A DNA stretch of 64,000 nt from Cristatella mucedo (taxonomy: Eukaryota; Bryozoa; Phylactolaemata; Cristatellidae): positions 4,303,501 through 4,367,500 of the forward strand of contig WPIO01000023.1 of NCBI GenBank assembly GCA_009760855.2. The letters are read 5' to 3'. Of this stretch, positions 22,202 through 35,600 are shown piece by piece. The notes beneath the pieces were generated by a model. It was given only the letters and a program-made list of their open reading frames with translations. It was not told the DNA's origin and made no database searches. The position numbers and the translations under genes are program-made. Position 1 is the first letter of the stretch, and every line of letters starts with the position of its first letter.

Positions 22202-25200
22202 ACGGTGCAAGCCATCTTTAAATTCAAAAGCACTTCAATCGGCAAACCGAACATCGTGCGGTACTGTAGTACCACCACATTTTACGTAGCCAATAGCCAT
22301 GCATACTTTCATCGATTCAGGAGTGCCGAGCGATGCTGCTGCAGACTGCTAGCACGGAAGTTATCCCCAACCGCCTGAATCTGCATATGGACGCAGCAGA
22401 TGCGGTCTCTGGTTTCCTACAGCCGCAGAGATGAAACAGCTGTAGCTTGCCACCACATTGCAATTTAAGAGGCGTATGCTTGAGTTAAGGCTGGAGCAAA
22501 ACAGGGGTAATTTAAAGCCAACGCTTAAACCCAGAGTAGAAGAGCTGCAAAACTGACGCCTCGATAGCTCACTCAATTGCCTTAAATCCTTTGGAGACCT
22601 TGCATTTAGTTCGTATGCTCCCACGGTCTGGAACTCCCTCCCGACCTGCGTCAGAACATCCCCCGACCTGACCACATTTAAAAGGAACCTAAAACACACC
22701 TATTTTGGACAGCATTTAGCGGGTCCCTGTGATTCGTCCTTGATGTGCTTATGCGTGCTGACACTGTGCACGCTGCCACTAACCACATTCGCATGCTGAC
22801 CCTGTGCATGTCACCCCTAACCATATTATTCATTTTGTTTGTTTTTAAGCATGATTTTACTTACCATTCAATTGCATTTCCCTTTGCAGCAAATGTAAAG
22901 CGCCTAGAGAGAGATTAAGTTCTCTGAGGGCACTTTATCAAGTGAATTATTATTTTTATTATATTATTAATTGGCTATGCAGGGCTGAGCTGGAAAACCA
23001 GAGGTCATGGCATCGCTGCAAAATCGAGGCAGCCCTTCTTGGCACTCAGCCCCATTGCAGGCGACCTTGCATCGTATTAGGCAGATAGAAAAGTGCGGCA
23101 TTCTGGTAGCACGATCCCAGGAAATGGATATCTGAAGAGCAGGCGGACGGACCTCTTTTGGACAACTCCACAGGAAGGTTACAAAGACCGAGTCCCTGCA
23201 GAAGCTACTGCCAGACGAGTGGCTCGCAGTGTCGCATGCGTGCGCCTCTGCCGGCCGATAAGCAGCCACAGAAAGCAGCACTATTTGCTTTTAATCACTG
23301 CAAGTCTCGAAGCAGACACCTCTCTGGTCACTGACCTAAGTGGGCTCAACGGTTGCTAGGTGACATCCAATTTGCAAATATAAACTATCATTCAATCAGA
23401 AAACCATGATTCGAGGCGAGCGGCAAATAGAGAGGCAGAGGATTAAAGATCCCGCGCATCGAGCATCGAACGAACAGCGGCCTCGAGAGCTCGGAATCGG
23501 ATCGAGCATCGGAGACCAACGACGGACGACCAGGACTCTGCAGGTGCAGGACTCTGCTCGTGCAGGAGCCACAATCCTTTTTGCTTCAGCACTCAACACC
23601 AAGGCCAAGGCCACTGGTCGCTCGGCATTTTGATGCTCAGGAGGAATGCCATGCTGTTCTTTTTTGAGCTTAAAACAAATATAGTTACAATTCATTTGTA
23701 TAGCACTCTAAGTGAACTACATCTCTATTCATGGGCTTCGCATACGACAACGGAGCTTGAGCCCATGACCTCGGCAAGACCTTAAGAGATATGATAGTTT
23801 AAAGCCCTGTCAACTAAGTTTAAAGAGCCATTTTCAAAGATTGAGCACCAGCCCAGCAGTCTCATTATGAAGACAGAAACGCGGCTTGCATTCGAGATTT
23901 GTGCGGCTGATTACGTAGCACGCGGCAGACTAAGGAGTAGTAGTGCTCGCTGGCCTACCGGCATGTGCAATCAGGCGATTGCAGCTGGTGCAAAACTCCG
24001 AAGCTAGGCTTGTCTGTAGTGAGCTTCGCAGTTGCCACATTACTCCACTTCTCGCCGACCTGCACTGGCTACCAGTCAAGCAACGGATTGACTTCAAGGT
24101 TTTGTCGCTCACTTTTAGGTCACTTCATTCTTTGGCTCCAGCCTATCTCTCAGATATACTCCCCCATCAGGCCAAGCATCGTACCACCCGCTTTTCGGAA
24201 TCCAACAGTCTAGAAATACCGCGTACAAACCTTAAATCCTTTGGAGACCGTGCATTTAGTTCGTATGCTCCCACAGCCTGGAACTCCCTCCCGACCTGGG
24301 TCAGAACATCCCCTGACTTGACCACATTTAAAAAGAAATTAAAAACGCACCTATTTAGGACAACATTTAGTGGGTTCCTGTGATTCGTCCTGTATGTGTT
24401 TATGCGTGCTGACACTGTTGCATGCTGCCACTAACCACACTTGCATGCTGACCATGTGCATGCCACCCCTAATCATGTTATTCATACTGTTTATCAAGCA
24501 TGATACCACTCACCATTCGATCGTGTTTCCTTTGCAGCAAATGTAAAGCGCCTAGAAAGAGATTGAGCTCTGAGGGCGCTTTATCGAGTGTATTATTATT
24601 ATTATTACTTAAAAACCGTCCGCCTCTGCCAGGTACTGCCGAGACCGGCCGCCGGACACCGTCGCCCGATTCATCTTGATAGCTCCCACAAACTGGCAGC
24701 CCTACCTTGGTAGCTTCAGTAACGTCCTTGATGTGGCCACATATAACGTAAAGTTAGTACCCAGCCACTTACACCTATGCAAAAATCGCCGCAGTATGGT
24801 CGCCCCTGCTGTGGCTGTAAATTCGAGTAATCAGAGGGCTTTCTACGATGCCAGGCGTACTAAAGTCATGCGTAGCATGTGAAAAGTGAAATACAAACGC
24901 ATATGCTACTGGTGTGCATGACGTCGTCCTGCCACGATTCCGTACGACCGCCTTGTTAAAGGCCATAAGCTTCTGCAACGTCCCTTCCGCTGTTTTCCAC
25001 AGAGCCTGCATGCTACTGGAAAGGTCGGCTACTGGTGACAGCCGAACACTCTCTCCGCCTCAGCCGTCTGTCAATATCACGCTCCTTGGTCGTTCTGATC
25101 AATCAGGCAACTGGCTGGGCCACTGCATCCACACCAAACAAGGATTTGTCAAAAAGGACTTTAGTGGCCTGGCAAAAAGGACTTCATAGCGACCCTATGC

Positions 25201-26407
25201 CTGGCAGTAAGGCATAGGATCGCTATCTGGCTCCCAAATGTAACGAACCCCAAGCAACGTATTTGCCCTTAAAAATTCAACTAGCTTGTGTTGACGAACA
25301 ATAACTCGAGTAAATTACTGTAAATATGAACTGTCCAGCGCTGCTCTTGAACGATAAGCGTGCTACATGCCATCTAGTTGCTTCCCATCTCGGCCAAGGT
25401 CCTCCTCAGTGAATGCTTGGATTTGGCACGGGCCTTCTGGGGGGTAGTACGGCAGTCAGCAGCTAACTTTGGCCGCAACCTTGACCGAGAGCTAGATTAG
25501 GGTTCTCCGTGACTGGACGACCACAACGGGTCAGTGAGGATAAGTATAATTCTAAGGAAAACTCTCAAGAACACTGAGAAAAAGCAGCACGGATAGGTCT
25601 ATTGCTTCCTTTTAAATGTTGTCAAGTGTGAGGGTGTCTTGGCGTCAGAGTCAAGTGAGTGTGAGGGTGTCTTCTCGGCCAGAGGTGCCCTCTGGGGGAG
25701 GGTCCTCTACTCACACCGCTCTCCCTTCAAAGCAAAGTTCGTGGCGCCAGCCAAAAAGAGTGCAGCTGCTGCAGCGGCGGCTCGCTGCAAGTCGAGCTCT
25801 CAGGACCGAGGCAAAGCTTCTGCTGCGCTTCGGTGGGGGGGGGGGTCGTAGAGTGGCGGGCGGAGCAACGAGGCATCGCGGTGGTCGCGATTGCCCATCG
25901 AAACTAACTAGACTGCCCGTTGCTCAGCCCGATTTACGCTCTGCGTCGAACCACCGACAAAACTGGCCACTATTTCCGAGTCCAGAAGGGCCGAGGGCCT
26001 TCGGCAGACACAGACGACAAGATCGCCGAGAAAAAAGGAATGAATGAAGCTCCGGACTCGCAGGTCAGCGAGTCCGCCTTCGCTTGAGCCGACTCTGCCT
26101 CGGCGGCGGCGGCGGTCGACGCGCGAGTCGCCGAGCTGGAGCTGTGTGAGCTCACACAGCTCTCACTGCTCCGCCTCCTCCGCCGAGTGGGCACTCAGCC
26201 CAGCGACCGACGCTGCCAGGCGGCTCGTGCCGTGGGGCCGAAGGGCGTCCCAGGGCCGATAGGGGGCGACCACCTGGAGAGGGCCACCGAGAGGTAGCAC
26301 GTGCGCGCCCTCCCGCCCGCCCCCCGGAGTGCACGCGGCCCTTGCACTGCAACGGTCGCAGCGGCGTGCCGGGGCCAGTCTCCGCCAAATGTCAATGCTG
26401 CAGCAAC

Positions 26408-26442
<35 letters not shown>

Positions 26443-27260
26443 CAGTGGAGGAAAACGTAGCGTCAGCTCGAGGGCTCGCAGCCGACCAACCTCCAAAGGC
26501 CACGGGACGGATCGACCGGTCGGTGGCTCAACAATTGCACAGGCCCGGCTGTCGGTGCGTGCACCGGGTGATCCGGGCAGCGGCGCTGAGAGCGACATTT
26601 CAGCCGTATGAAATGTCGCAGAGCCAGTCACGGGCCAAGGGTCCTTCAGAGCGGCGCGTGTGGTAGGTGCGAGCAAGCTGCCCTCGCGGTCACAAGCACT
26701 CACTAGCAGAGTGAACGACAGGGGCAGTCAAGGCCGCGGCCGCTGACGCTGGGGTTGCGGCGCTCCGGCACGAGCGTGTGCTGCACAAATACGGAATGAA
26801 AAGTCTCGAGGAGTCTCGAGGTGAATTCGCTACACTCGAGGCCTCAGAGAGTTCGGAACACTCGAACCAATTGCCTGAGACAGAAGTGCTGCCTCGCATG
26901 GTACACAGTTCTTCGAGGACTAGACCGACCACCCGGGTAGCTTCCGAGGCGCCGGCCGAGCTCGCGTCGGCCACAGCTGGCACGAGCTCGGCCAACGCGA
27001 GCTCGCGTGCACCTCGAAGCTGAGCAAACGGTTCAGACAATACCACCAATGCCTTGCCAGAGCACTCGACGACACTAAATCACTCAAAGTGACGACACTT
27101 CACTGCACAATGCAGCAATTAGCTGGGGTGAGGGCATGCGAGCGATACATAATTTTGCAAGGAAAGATAAAGAATGAGCAAACGGCACAGATCAGCTGTT
27201 CATCTTACATGTTAACTAGCAAGAGAGAAACTAGTAGACAGATAATGACACATCGAAAGA

Positions 27261-27333
<73 letters not shown>

Positions 27334-29624
27334 CGGCCGGAACTTCCTGCGGTAAGTCCAGTGGCAGCAGCAGCAAAAGTAGCACCAGTAGCAATCCATT
27401 TTTGCATCCACTGCTCTGCAGTTGCTTGTAAAGTACATCGAAGATGATGACGATGATTTCATGATAGATTCCTCCCCTGGGCAAGCATGCGAAGCTTCAA
27501 GACCAACGATGCCACCACCTTCTGACAGACAAAGGAAGAAAGAAGCATAGAAGTAGCAGCACAGGGAGACTGGCAAGAAAGCCACAGAAGGCAGCAGCCA
27601 AGGATAAGGAGTTTATTGCTGCACACGAGCTGATGAAGTGAGAGCTAAACAGTCTACAGCCTGCCGAGCAAAAACATATTCTGCAATCACATGCATAAGT
27701 GAAAGGATGGGACTGAAAGGACACACAAGTGAAAGAATGCTTAATTACAGTGCAGCAAAGACAGAGAGCTCCCTCTATCGGCAGGGAATCACCTTCCTTC
27801 CCATCTCTGATTCCCCTCCATTTCTTCTTCTCTTTGTCTGTGCTTGTATGCATCAGTCTGAGCTTGCATCTACCTGTCGCTCTCTGACTCCATCTGTCTG
27901 TAAATGCCTACTCCTATCTGTCACTGTGTCTGTTTCTGTACCAGTGTTTCTCTTATTCTGTCTCTGTTGCCCGTCTTTCTCTGTCCGTGATCCTTTTTCT
28001 TTCTCAATCTCTCGGTGCCTTTGTGTCACTCTGTCTTTCCACTGCTCGAAGTCTCTGTCGTTCTCTCATGGCTATCTGTCTGTGTATCGGCTCTGTCTCC
28101 CTCCCTCGCCCCTCCTCTCTGCCTCTCTGCTCCAGCCTACCCAACAGAACTACTCCCCCGCCAGGCAAAGAATCGTACAACCTGCTGCTCGGACTCGAAT
28201 CGTTTAGCCATACCTCGTACGAACCTCAAAAGTGTTGGAGACCGCGCCTTTAGTTCCTATGCTCCCAAAGCCTGAAACTCACTACCGAAGCACGTTACAA
28301 CGTCCCCTGACACGAGGACATTAAAAAGAAGCTTACAATGCACTTGTTTATTACATCACTTGGTGGGTCTTTGTGATTATTTCCTCATGTGCACGTACGC
28401 ACTTATACTATGTATGCTGTTTGTGGATGTTATCACCAATCATTTGATAATGCTTTCTATACAGCATCTGTAAAGTGCTTACAAAAGAGATTCAGCTCTC
28501 TGAGGGTGCTATACAAATGCATTATTATTATTGTTATTATTATTCTTGCGTTCTTTTGCATGCTGGTCTAAACATGATTCTTGTGTGCTTTTGCTTGCTT
28601 TTTATAAGCATGATGCCATGTCTGTGATCGACCCTTGGTTACTGCTTCTGTTGCAGCAAGTTGTAAAGCAGATACATAGAGATTTAGTTCTCTTACGGTG
28701 CTATACCAACGATCTACATCATTACTGTTATTATCACCGACTGAGCACTGCATAAGCAACTAAGGAACAAGCCATAGCCTGTGTAGTCACGTTCTAAGCC
28801 TAAGGATAAACGAAGGGCAGAAAATGAACACGGTTATCGAGGAGAGGCACACAATAAATGAGAAAGTATTCTGGTTGCTGAGAACCTTTGCAAAACCCAC
28901 CAGCATGAAGCTGTCTACGACTGGGATCAGGTTACTCAACATGCTGGTCTATACAGGGCACGGACATCAGACTAACATCTTCAGGAAGACCGAACCTAAA
29001 AAAATAAGACTTGAACGCGTAGTGAGTTCTGTGGCTAGACGCAATTCGTGGTAGGCTGTTAAGAAAAGGCAGAGTGTCTTGCCAAATGGTCAACGGTTGC
29101 AGCCCTTCACATCTGTCTCAGGTGACTGGTCTAAGATCTATGCCGAGTGGCAGGACTGCGGTCGCGATACGCATCTTGTGCATGCACTCAAATTCACTGG
29201 AAACGAATGCTGAATAGAAATGTCGATCGCTTTACTTTCTCTTTCTCTGCATGTCGCTTGCATGCAGCTAAGTTCTTGCAACTCCATCATTCCAGCACCA
29301 GGCAGTTTGACGAGTTTACGCAAGCCGGGCTAAATGCCAAGGGCGGCTTACCCTTTCTTTAATGCTAGGCAGCAGTGCTGCTCTGCAGAAGTGCTGGTGG
29401 AGGATAGGCTGGTCGCACTGCTGTGGCAGCCTACCACCCATCGGTGGGCTGAGCAAAGGCGGGCGAGCATGCATCTCTATGTCGCAAGACCACAAGGCAC
29501 CATATATCCCTAGGGCGTGCGCCTTGCTTCGATCGCTCGGGCTGATGTTCCAGGCTGCACTCCATGCAAATCAGACTTTGTCTCTCCATCCAATAACTGA
29601 GCTCTACCCAGAGCTAGACACAGT

Positions 29625-29688
<64 letters not shown>

Positions 29689-32600
29689 AAAATCCATGTG
29701 CACATGCACACTGCAGATGTACACGTCTGCAGATTGAGAAAAATTTACTACACCCTCACATCTGCATCTAACATTGGTGTTTCCTGCCCCCAGCAAATCG
29801 AGGGTGCCACGGCAATTTTAACATGAAAGATCGCAAACCTACTGGTATGATTCACCATTAACTTAAGTAGAACAACCATCTTAGCAGGTTCTGCTATGCT
29901 ATACTCCAAATACTTGGTAATCAATTAGCGAAGGTGGCTGATTTACCTGACGTGAAGTACATGGGAAACTAACGAAACAGCTGGCCTATGCTAAGCAAGC
30001 AGCCAGCTGCTGCAACCTGGGCACGGCCAAAACCTTGTAAGCTAAAAAACTCCTGCTTTTGCTCAGGTTGCAGTGTTTCGGTGGTTGAAAAACATGTCTG
30101 GCTTGCCCTTTGAGGCAAAGATAAAATATCCAGGAATGATAACGAGCTTGGTATGCATGCCGGGTAGGTGACTCGGCTCAACGACTAAAGGGCTGTTTAA
30201 GCTGATAGTCTGACCGCAGTCTTGTGTAGGGCAGTTGCCATGACCAACACAACATTAATGCTCCGACTGAAATGGTGTGGGGTGCAGGCAATAATGATCT
30301 GTTGATCTAAGAGAACTGTGTAAACAATAAACTGCCATTCGGTCACACAACGGTTGCAATATCCAATTATGCCAGCTGACATTTCGAAGTAAAGCAGGTA
30401 CAGGCATGCAGAGGCAGCATGCTTGCAGTCGGCCGGTACACATACAAGTGTCTTGACTTAAAATGCTTAGCCAGCCCGTACAAAAACGGCAACCTTAAAG
30501 CCACAGAAGCAGACAAGCAAGGGTATTATTATGTGAGCAGAGACAGAGGTTCAAATTCAAACAAAGCCATTCACCAGCCTTGACCACACGAAAGGGGAAT
30601 CCCTTAAGAGAACTGACACACATTATTTATCGAAAGACTAGCTACAAGAAGACATCCACAAATTCAAAAAACTCCCCTCGTGATCAAATGGTAAGACAAC
30701 CTGAATCCTGCCCTGAACGATAATTCCTATTGCCATATTTACATGAGAAGGTATATAGCAGCATTGCATCGCCCCATGTGATGCACGCACCAGCCTTCTG
30801 ATCATGAAAGCTTAGAAGCACTCTTCAGGTTCGTTTTTCCGATGAATCAACTTTGACAGAGTAAACTATCTACTGCACTAGCAGGATTCGAACCCTGGGC
30901 CTCAGGATTCAGACTCCGTGAATATAACCCTTAGCCACAGGGACGGCCCAATGGACGGTACAACGGTGAGTAGTAACAGCAGCAGCAAAAAAAAGGGTTG
31001 GAATCTAAATCGGCCACGCGTCAATTGCCTGAAGAGAGACACATTGCCTGAATTGATTGCCTGAAGACAGCCACAGAAAATATGGATGAAAAAAGCTGTT
31101 TACCTTACAAATAATACGAGACTGAAAGCAGAACGATATGGGGGTAACTGGTGTTGGTTGGGTTCTGGCTAAATTTCTGTTGGTGGTCTCATCTCCATGT
31201 GCAGCCAACGAACCGAACGAGGCCGAATGCTGGCTCAGCCCTGAATACTGGCCGGGCGTTTACAGGCAGAAGCTCTCATCACCTTTCTAGAATCCAATAG
31301 ATGCTGCACAATTTAACTTCCAGTGGGCAGATCATCAGATGCGACTGGTAGGTTGTTCCATGACATGCCGAAGAATTTCGATAAACCCAGGAGCAATGAT
31401 TTATTTTTACATGCACAGGGCAGTATCTCGGAAACAAGGCAAGGCATACCACGAATAACTTAGAGCTGATGCAGTATACCATGACTGATGCTATTCACTC
31501 ACCAGAAAGGGTCTACTGTCTTACAGGTGCTTGTGTACACACATGCCTCAAAAGCCCAAAAAGACTATTTGATGCATAAACAATGAAGCTGTCGAGGGGA
31601 AAACTAATTTGTCTAGCAAAAGCTGATGGCAAGTCCGGACTAAAAATAAATAAAGAAAAAGCTGCTGGCCAAGAAACAAGCAGAGGCGATACGATCCAAG
31701 CTTCTAGAAAGTACTGTTGACCAGCTCGGTAATCTTGCAATTGGCTGTCAGATCGTGCTCATGACCTTTATCAGCAGATTGTTGTTTCGGCTGCTCGATG
31801 GGCAGCCAGTACAGCGAATTTATTTTAATAAACTGGCATGCTTTCTTTACAGCATAAGTTAAGGGCCAAGAAAGCGGCTCACTTTTCTTAGAAGAGTGCT
31901 GAACATTATTATTTTTATTATCACTGCAGTACCACAGGCTCTAATCGCGTACGGATGGCCCAGGTGGCCTCACAAAAATAACTGCATGAGCACACAAAAA
32001 CCAACTACTACATAAAGGCTAATTCGAGTAATCAAAATACTACTACATCTTAAGACTGCCTAGTGCTAAAATCCCCTTGGAAGTAGCCGATGCTGTTCCT
32101 ATTCTTTTCATTTTCAATGGCTACAGTGTTTTCACTAGCAAGGCATTCCATGAGATGGATTTGTTCACATAGGCAGAATTGGGCTAATTGTTGACGATAA
32201 TGCAACGATGAAACGTCAGATATGAGCGATAAAAGGGAACTTTTGCAGATCGGCTGATCTAATAGCCTCATTTATATAGCAGCAGAGAAGCTCTAGCGAC
32301 TACAATCTCTTAGTTTATTTTATTACAGATGAGAATTTCTGTGAGAAGCTAGCAAAGTGCATAGAGAATGTTAGAGCTGACATGCCACACACAAGGCCCA
32401 AAGAAAAAGCATGGAGGGTAAGGGCATATGCTGCTGAGCCAGCTAACAACCACAATGCTGCCGCATCAACGACTTCACTTGTCACATACAGAGTTCTCTA
32501 CACCAAAAACCTCAGGAATGAGGGCTGATCCCGGCAAGCAGTGGTAGCACACAATAAAGCAGGAAAATGCATGTCGAACTTCGAGAGGGCGTGGCGAAAG

Positions 32601-35600
32601 CGATGGCTCAACTAGCCTAACTACGCTGGCTAAGCTGTGCAGGCCACATGGCAAAGAGTGATGCTGCTACTCACCTGAAGACAGTGACCTTTGTGTCACG
32701 ATGCGTTCGAGCAGCGGGCGTCGACGTAGATGGGTCTATGCTAACATGACAATGTGAACAAGTCAGCATTTTCGGTGCAATGCCTTTGCATGCCTCTGCT
32801 CGTAGAATGGCGCGCTGATTGAAGAGGTCACGATTCAGCATGCTATTGCACGTTGACATAAGCGTCTACGAAGAAGAGAACAGCGCGACCTGAATGATCA
32901 ACATAGGAAAGTGCTAATGTCTGCTAGCGAAAAACCACATCGTGGCTTGTAACTGTTGACCACCAGTACTGCTGGTCGGATTAATTCAACGAACGCCGGC
33001 ATTCCAAAAAGGCAAAGCCAGCGAGCAGTATTTGTTGCAGTATATGGATAGTGCAAACCTGGATCGAGGTATGTGCAAGTAGAAGAAAACCACAAATGGG
33101 GACATCTATTCGAAACTGACTTTTGCTGACAGAGACACTCCTGCAGCACTGGCATTTACTGATACACATTGACCTCAAACAACAGAGCTAAGGAGCAAAG
33201 GTCTGCCTGATTTTTACTACACATTCGTGGGTAATGAAGATAAGCATAGTATGCTCCAACATAGCAGCAACAATTGCAAAGTCACTAATGGCTTTGTGCA
33301 TAGTTAATGCAGCCCTTGTGGTTCAACTTCAGCTTAGAAGTGATTTAATTTTTTAGAATATGTAGTATACATCAGGTAGAGATCAGGCCGCCGCACACGG
33401 TGATTAGGACGGTTGGGCTAGCAATGGAATTGATCGAATGGCAAGCTTAGTACTAGCACCTGCTACCATGTATTTTAAGTGATTTGCAAGCAAGAAAGGC
33501 ATACAGGTAATCTGGCAGATGACTTCAGGATACACATGTACCGGCTTCGGGGCTTGACAGAGCCGAAAGCAGCAAATATCACGACTCAACGAAACCGTGG
33601 AATTTTTGGGTGCAACATACATACATACACTTCTTGTCAAAAGTCTTGTTTCCTCCGGAATTGAGCCGTAGCAAGGGTAGAACCGGAACTCAAACAGCGC
33701 TCCAACCTATCCCAAAGATGCTCTATGTGATTTAGGTCGGTCGACTGAAGCCAGGTTTATGTGGTGACTCTTGCTTCCTACCTGCATCCTACCTACTTCT
33801 GTCCTAGTCAGTCTTCTTCGAAGTCTTGCTTTTTTCCAACTTGCTACGTCCCTGAGTGATCATGAGAACATTGCTTTTGTTTGGGAGGTAGGAAATGACT
33901 CTCCTCATTGCTCCTCCCGTCCGATGAATTTTAACCTTCCACGAAAATGTTTATCGCCCTTCACTGCACCGAATCTGATTTTCGTGTGACTAGCTCGTTG
34001 ATTCCCGTAAACAGGGACTCTTGTGGAATGCTTCCCTGATTTCGCCGGTCGAGTTGTGCTCCATGCTTTTCAAAGCAACGAAGGTGCGCACTTAAAGGCA
34101 TCTATGCTACGTCGTTGGCTAAGTCTTGGCCAAGAAGTAGAACTGTGTTTGGCTGCTGAGTCTTCATGAATTCCTCCTAAAGTCTTGGACCGCCTGCCTC
34201 CAGTATTGGTGAAGTATATACCGAAGACTCAAGTAGGTAGGAATCAGGTAGGACGCAAGACTCACCGTGTAAAACCGGCTTTACTGGGGCTAACTCACGA
34301 CTCTGATAGTTGCTTCAGCGAAAAATCTTTAAATAGGTTCTTCAGAGTACTACGGGTCATTGTCCTGTTGCCACATGCAATCGTTCCCCAGCAAGAGCTC
34401 AAACACTCGGAATCCCGGCATTTAACGATCAGATCGATGCACGATGTTGGTTCATAAACCCATTAATACGATGAAGAATTCCGACACGAGGGAGAGCAGA
34501 AACAACCCCAAACCATGATGCTTCCGTCATTAAATTTCACTGTTGGCTGGAGACAGCCAATGTGGTACATCTCATCTTTATAACGACGTATGAATGCTCT
34601 TCGATTCCTGTTAGCAAAAAGTATGAAATTTAACTCGTCTGTCCCTAAAACTTGACTACAGTCATCTTCGGTATAGTGGTCGTGGTCCCATGCCCACGTG
34701 AGCCGATCTCTTCTGGGTCACTCGGTAAGCATAGGCTTGCGTTTGGCGATTCTTCTCAATACAGCATGCCAGGAAAACCTCCGGGGCACTGTCTCTGTGC
34801 CCATGACCTCGCCGGTAGTGGTCGCCAGCAACTGAGACAGCTCCCGGAGCGATGCCTTTCATCACTAACGAGCCATCACCTTCGGTGAAAGTCATCCCAG
34901 CGAGTCGCCTCCCTTGGACGACTTGAGCTTGGCCTGCTAGCCACACTGCCGAACGTTTTTGGCTTCTTAAGATTGTAGCATTTGTAGCCGAGCAGCGATC
35001 TCCTAGGTTTCTTGGCGCCAAAACAAAACGCCAAAACAAGTGGGAAGCGCCAAAACAAAGCCAAAACAAGCGAGAAGAAGCCGACCTTCTGTCGGTTGGT
35101 AGCTATAACCCCACCCCCCTTATCACGCCCACCCACAGTGACTGCGCAGACAAACGAGAGCTTGTATGGAGCAAAAAGCTAAATAATTTCGGACTTGCCA
35201 GTTCTTAGGAATGCCATGCTTCAAATACCGAAAATCCATAGGTTTTTTGAAAATCCAGTGGTTGTTTAGCAGTTTCAACACACACACTGCACAAACTATG
35301 AGCAGCAGCTATTCCACTTTGACTGCTACGTTAGGTGGATCCGATGGCCGGGCTTGAATCCCCGGCTCCGTTTGACCAATTTCTGCATTTGTGGTGGTGG
35401 AACAAGACTTTTGAGAAGGAGTGCACACATGTTAGACATGATGCGTCAATACCCTTTCCTGTAAACTGGCTAGCTGCACCTACAGGTAATGTTATGTAAT
35501 GTATCTCCATCTGTAACTCCACAAAGTCATAAAGACCATGTGGGTGTTACGCAGGCGAGTTTTGTATAGCCCACTCACAGCCTAAGCGGCTTTCGGTATG

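Noticed and set aside
26195-26703. Poly-alanine, poly-leucine and poly-serine frames around the CAG run
   Set aside because: Each of the three frames on both strands gives a homopolymer, as expected of a CAG repeat; no frame has flanking conserved sequence.
27638-28207. 189-codon plus-strand ORF
   Set aside because: Its first part is a pyrimidine-rich tract and its end is the out-of-frame start of a LINE copy.
34662-35069. 135-codon minus-strand ORF as a cellular gene
   Set aside because: It overlaps the decayed 5' part of the Tc1-like transposase in a different frame; no independent domain.
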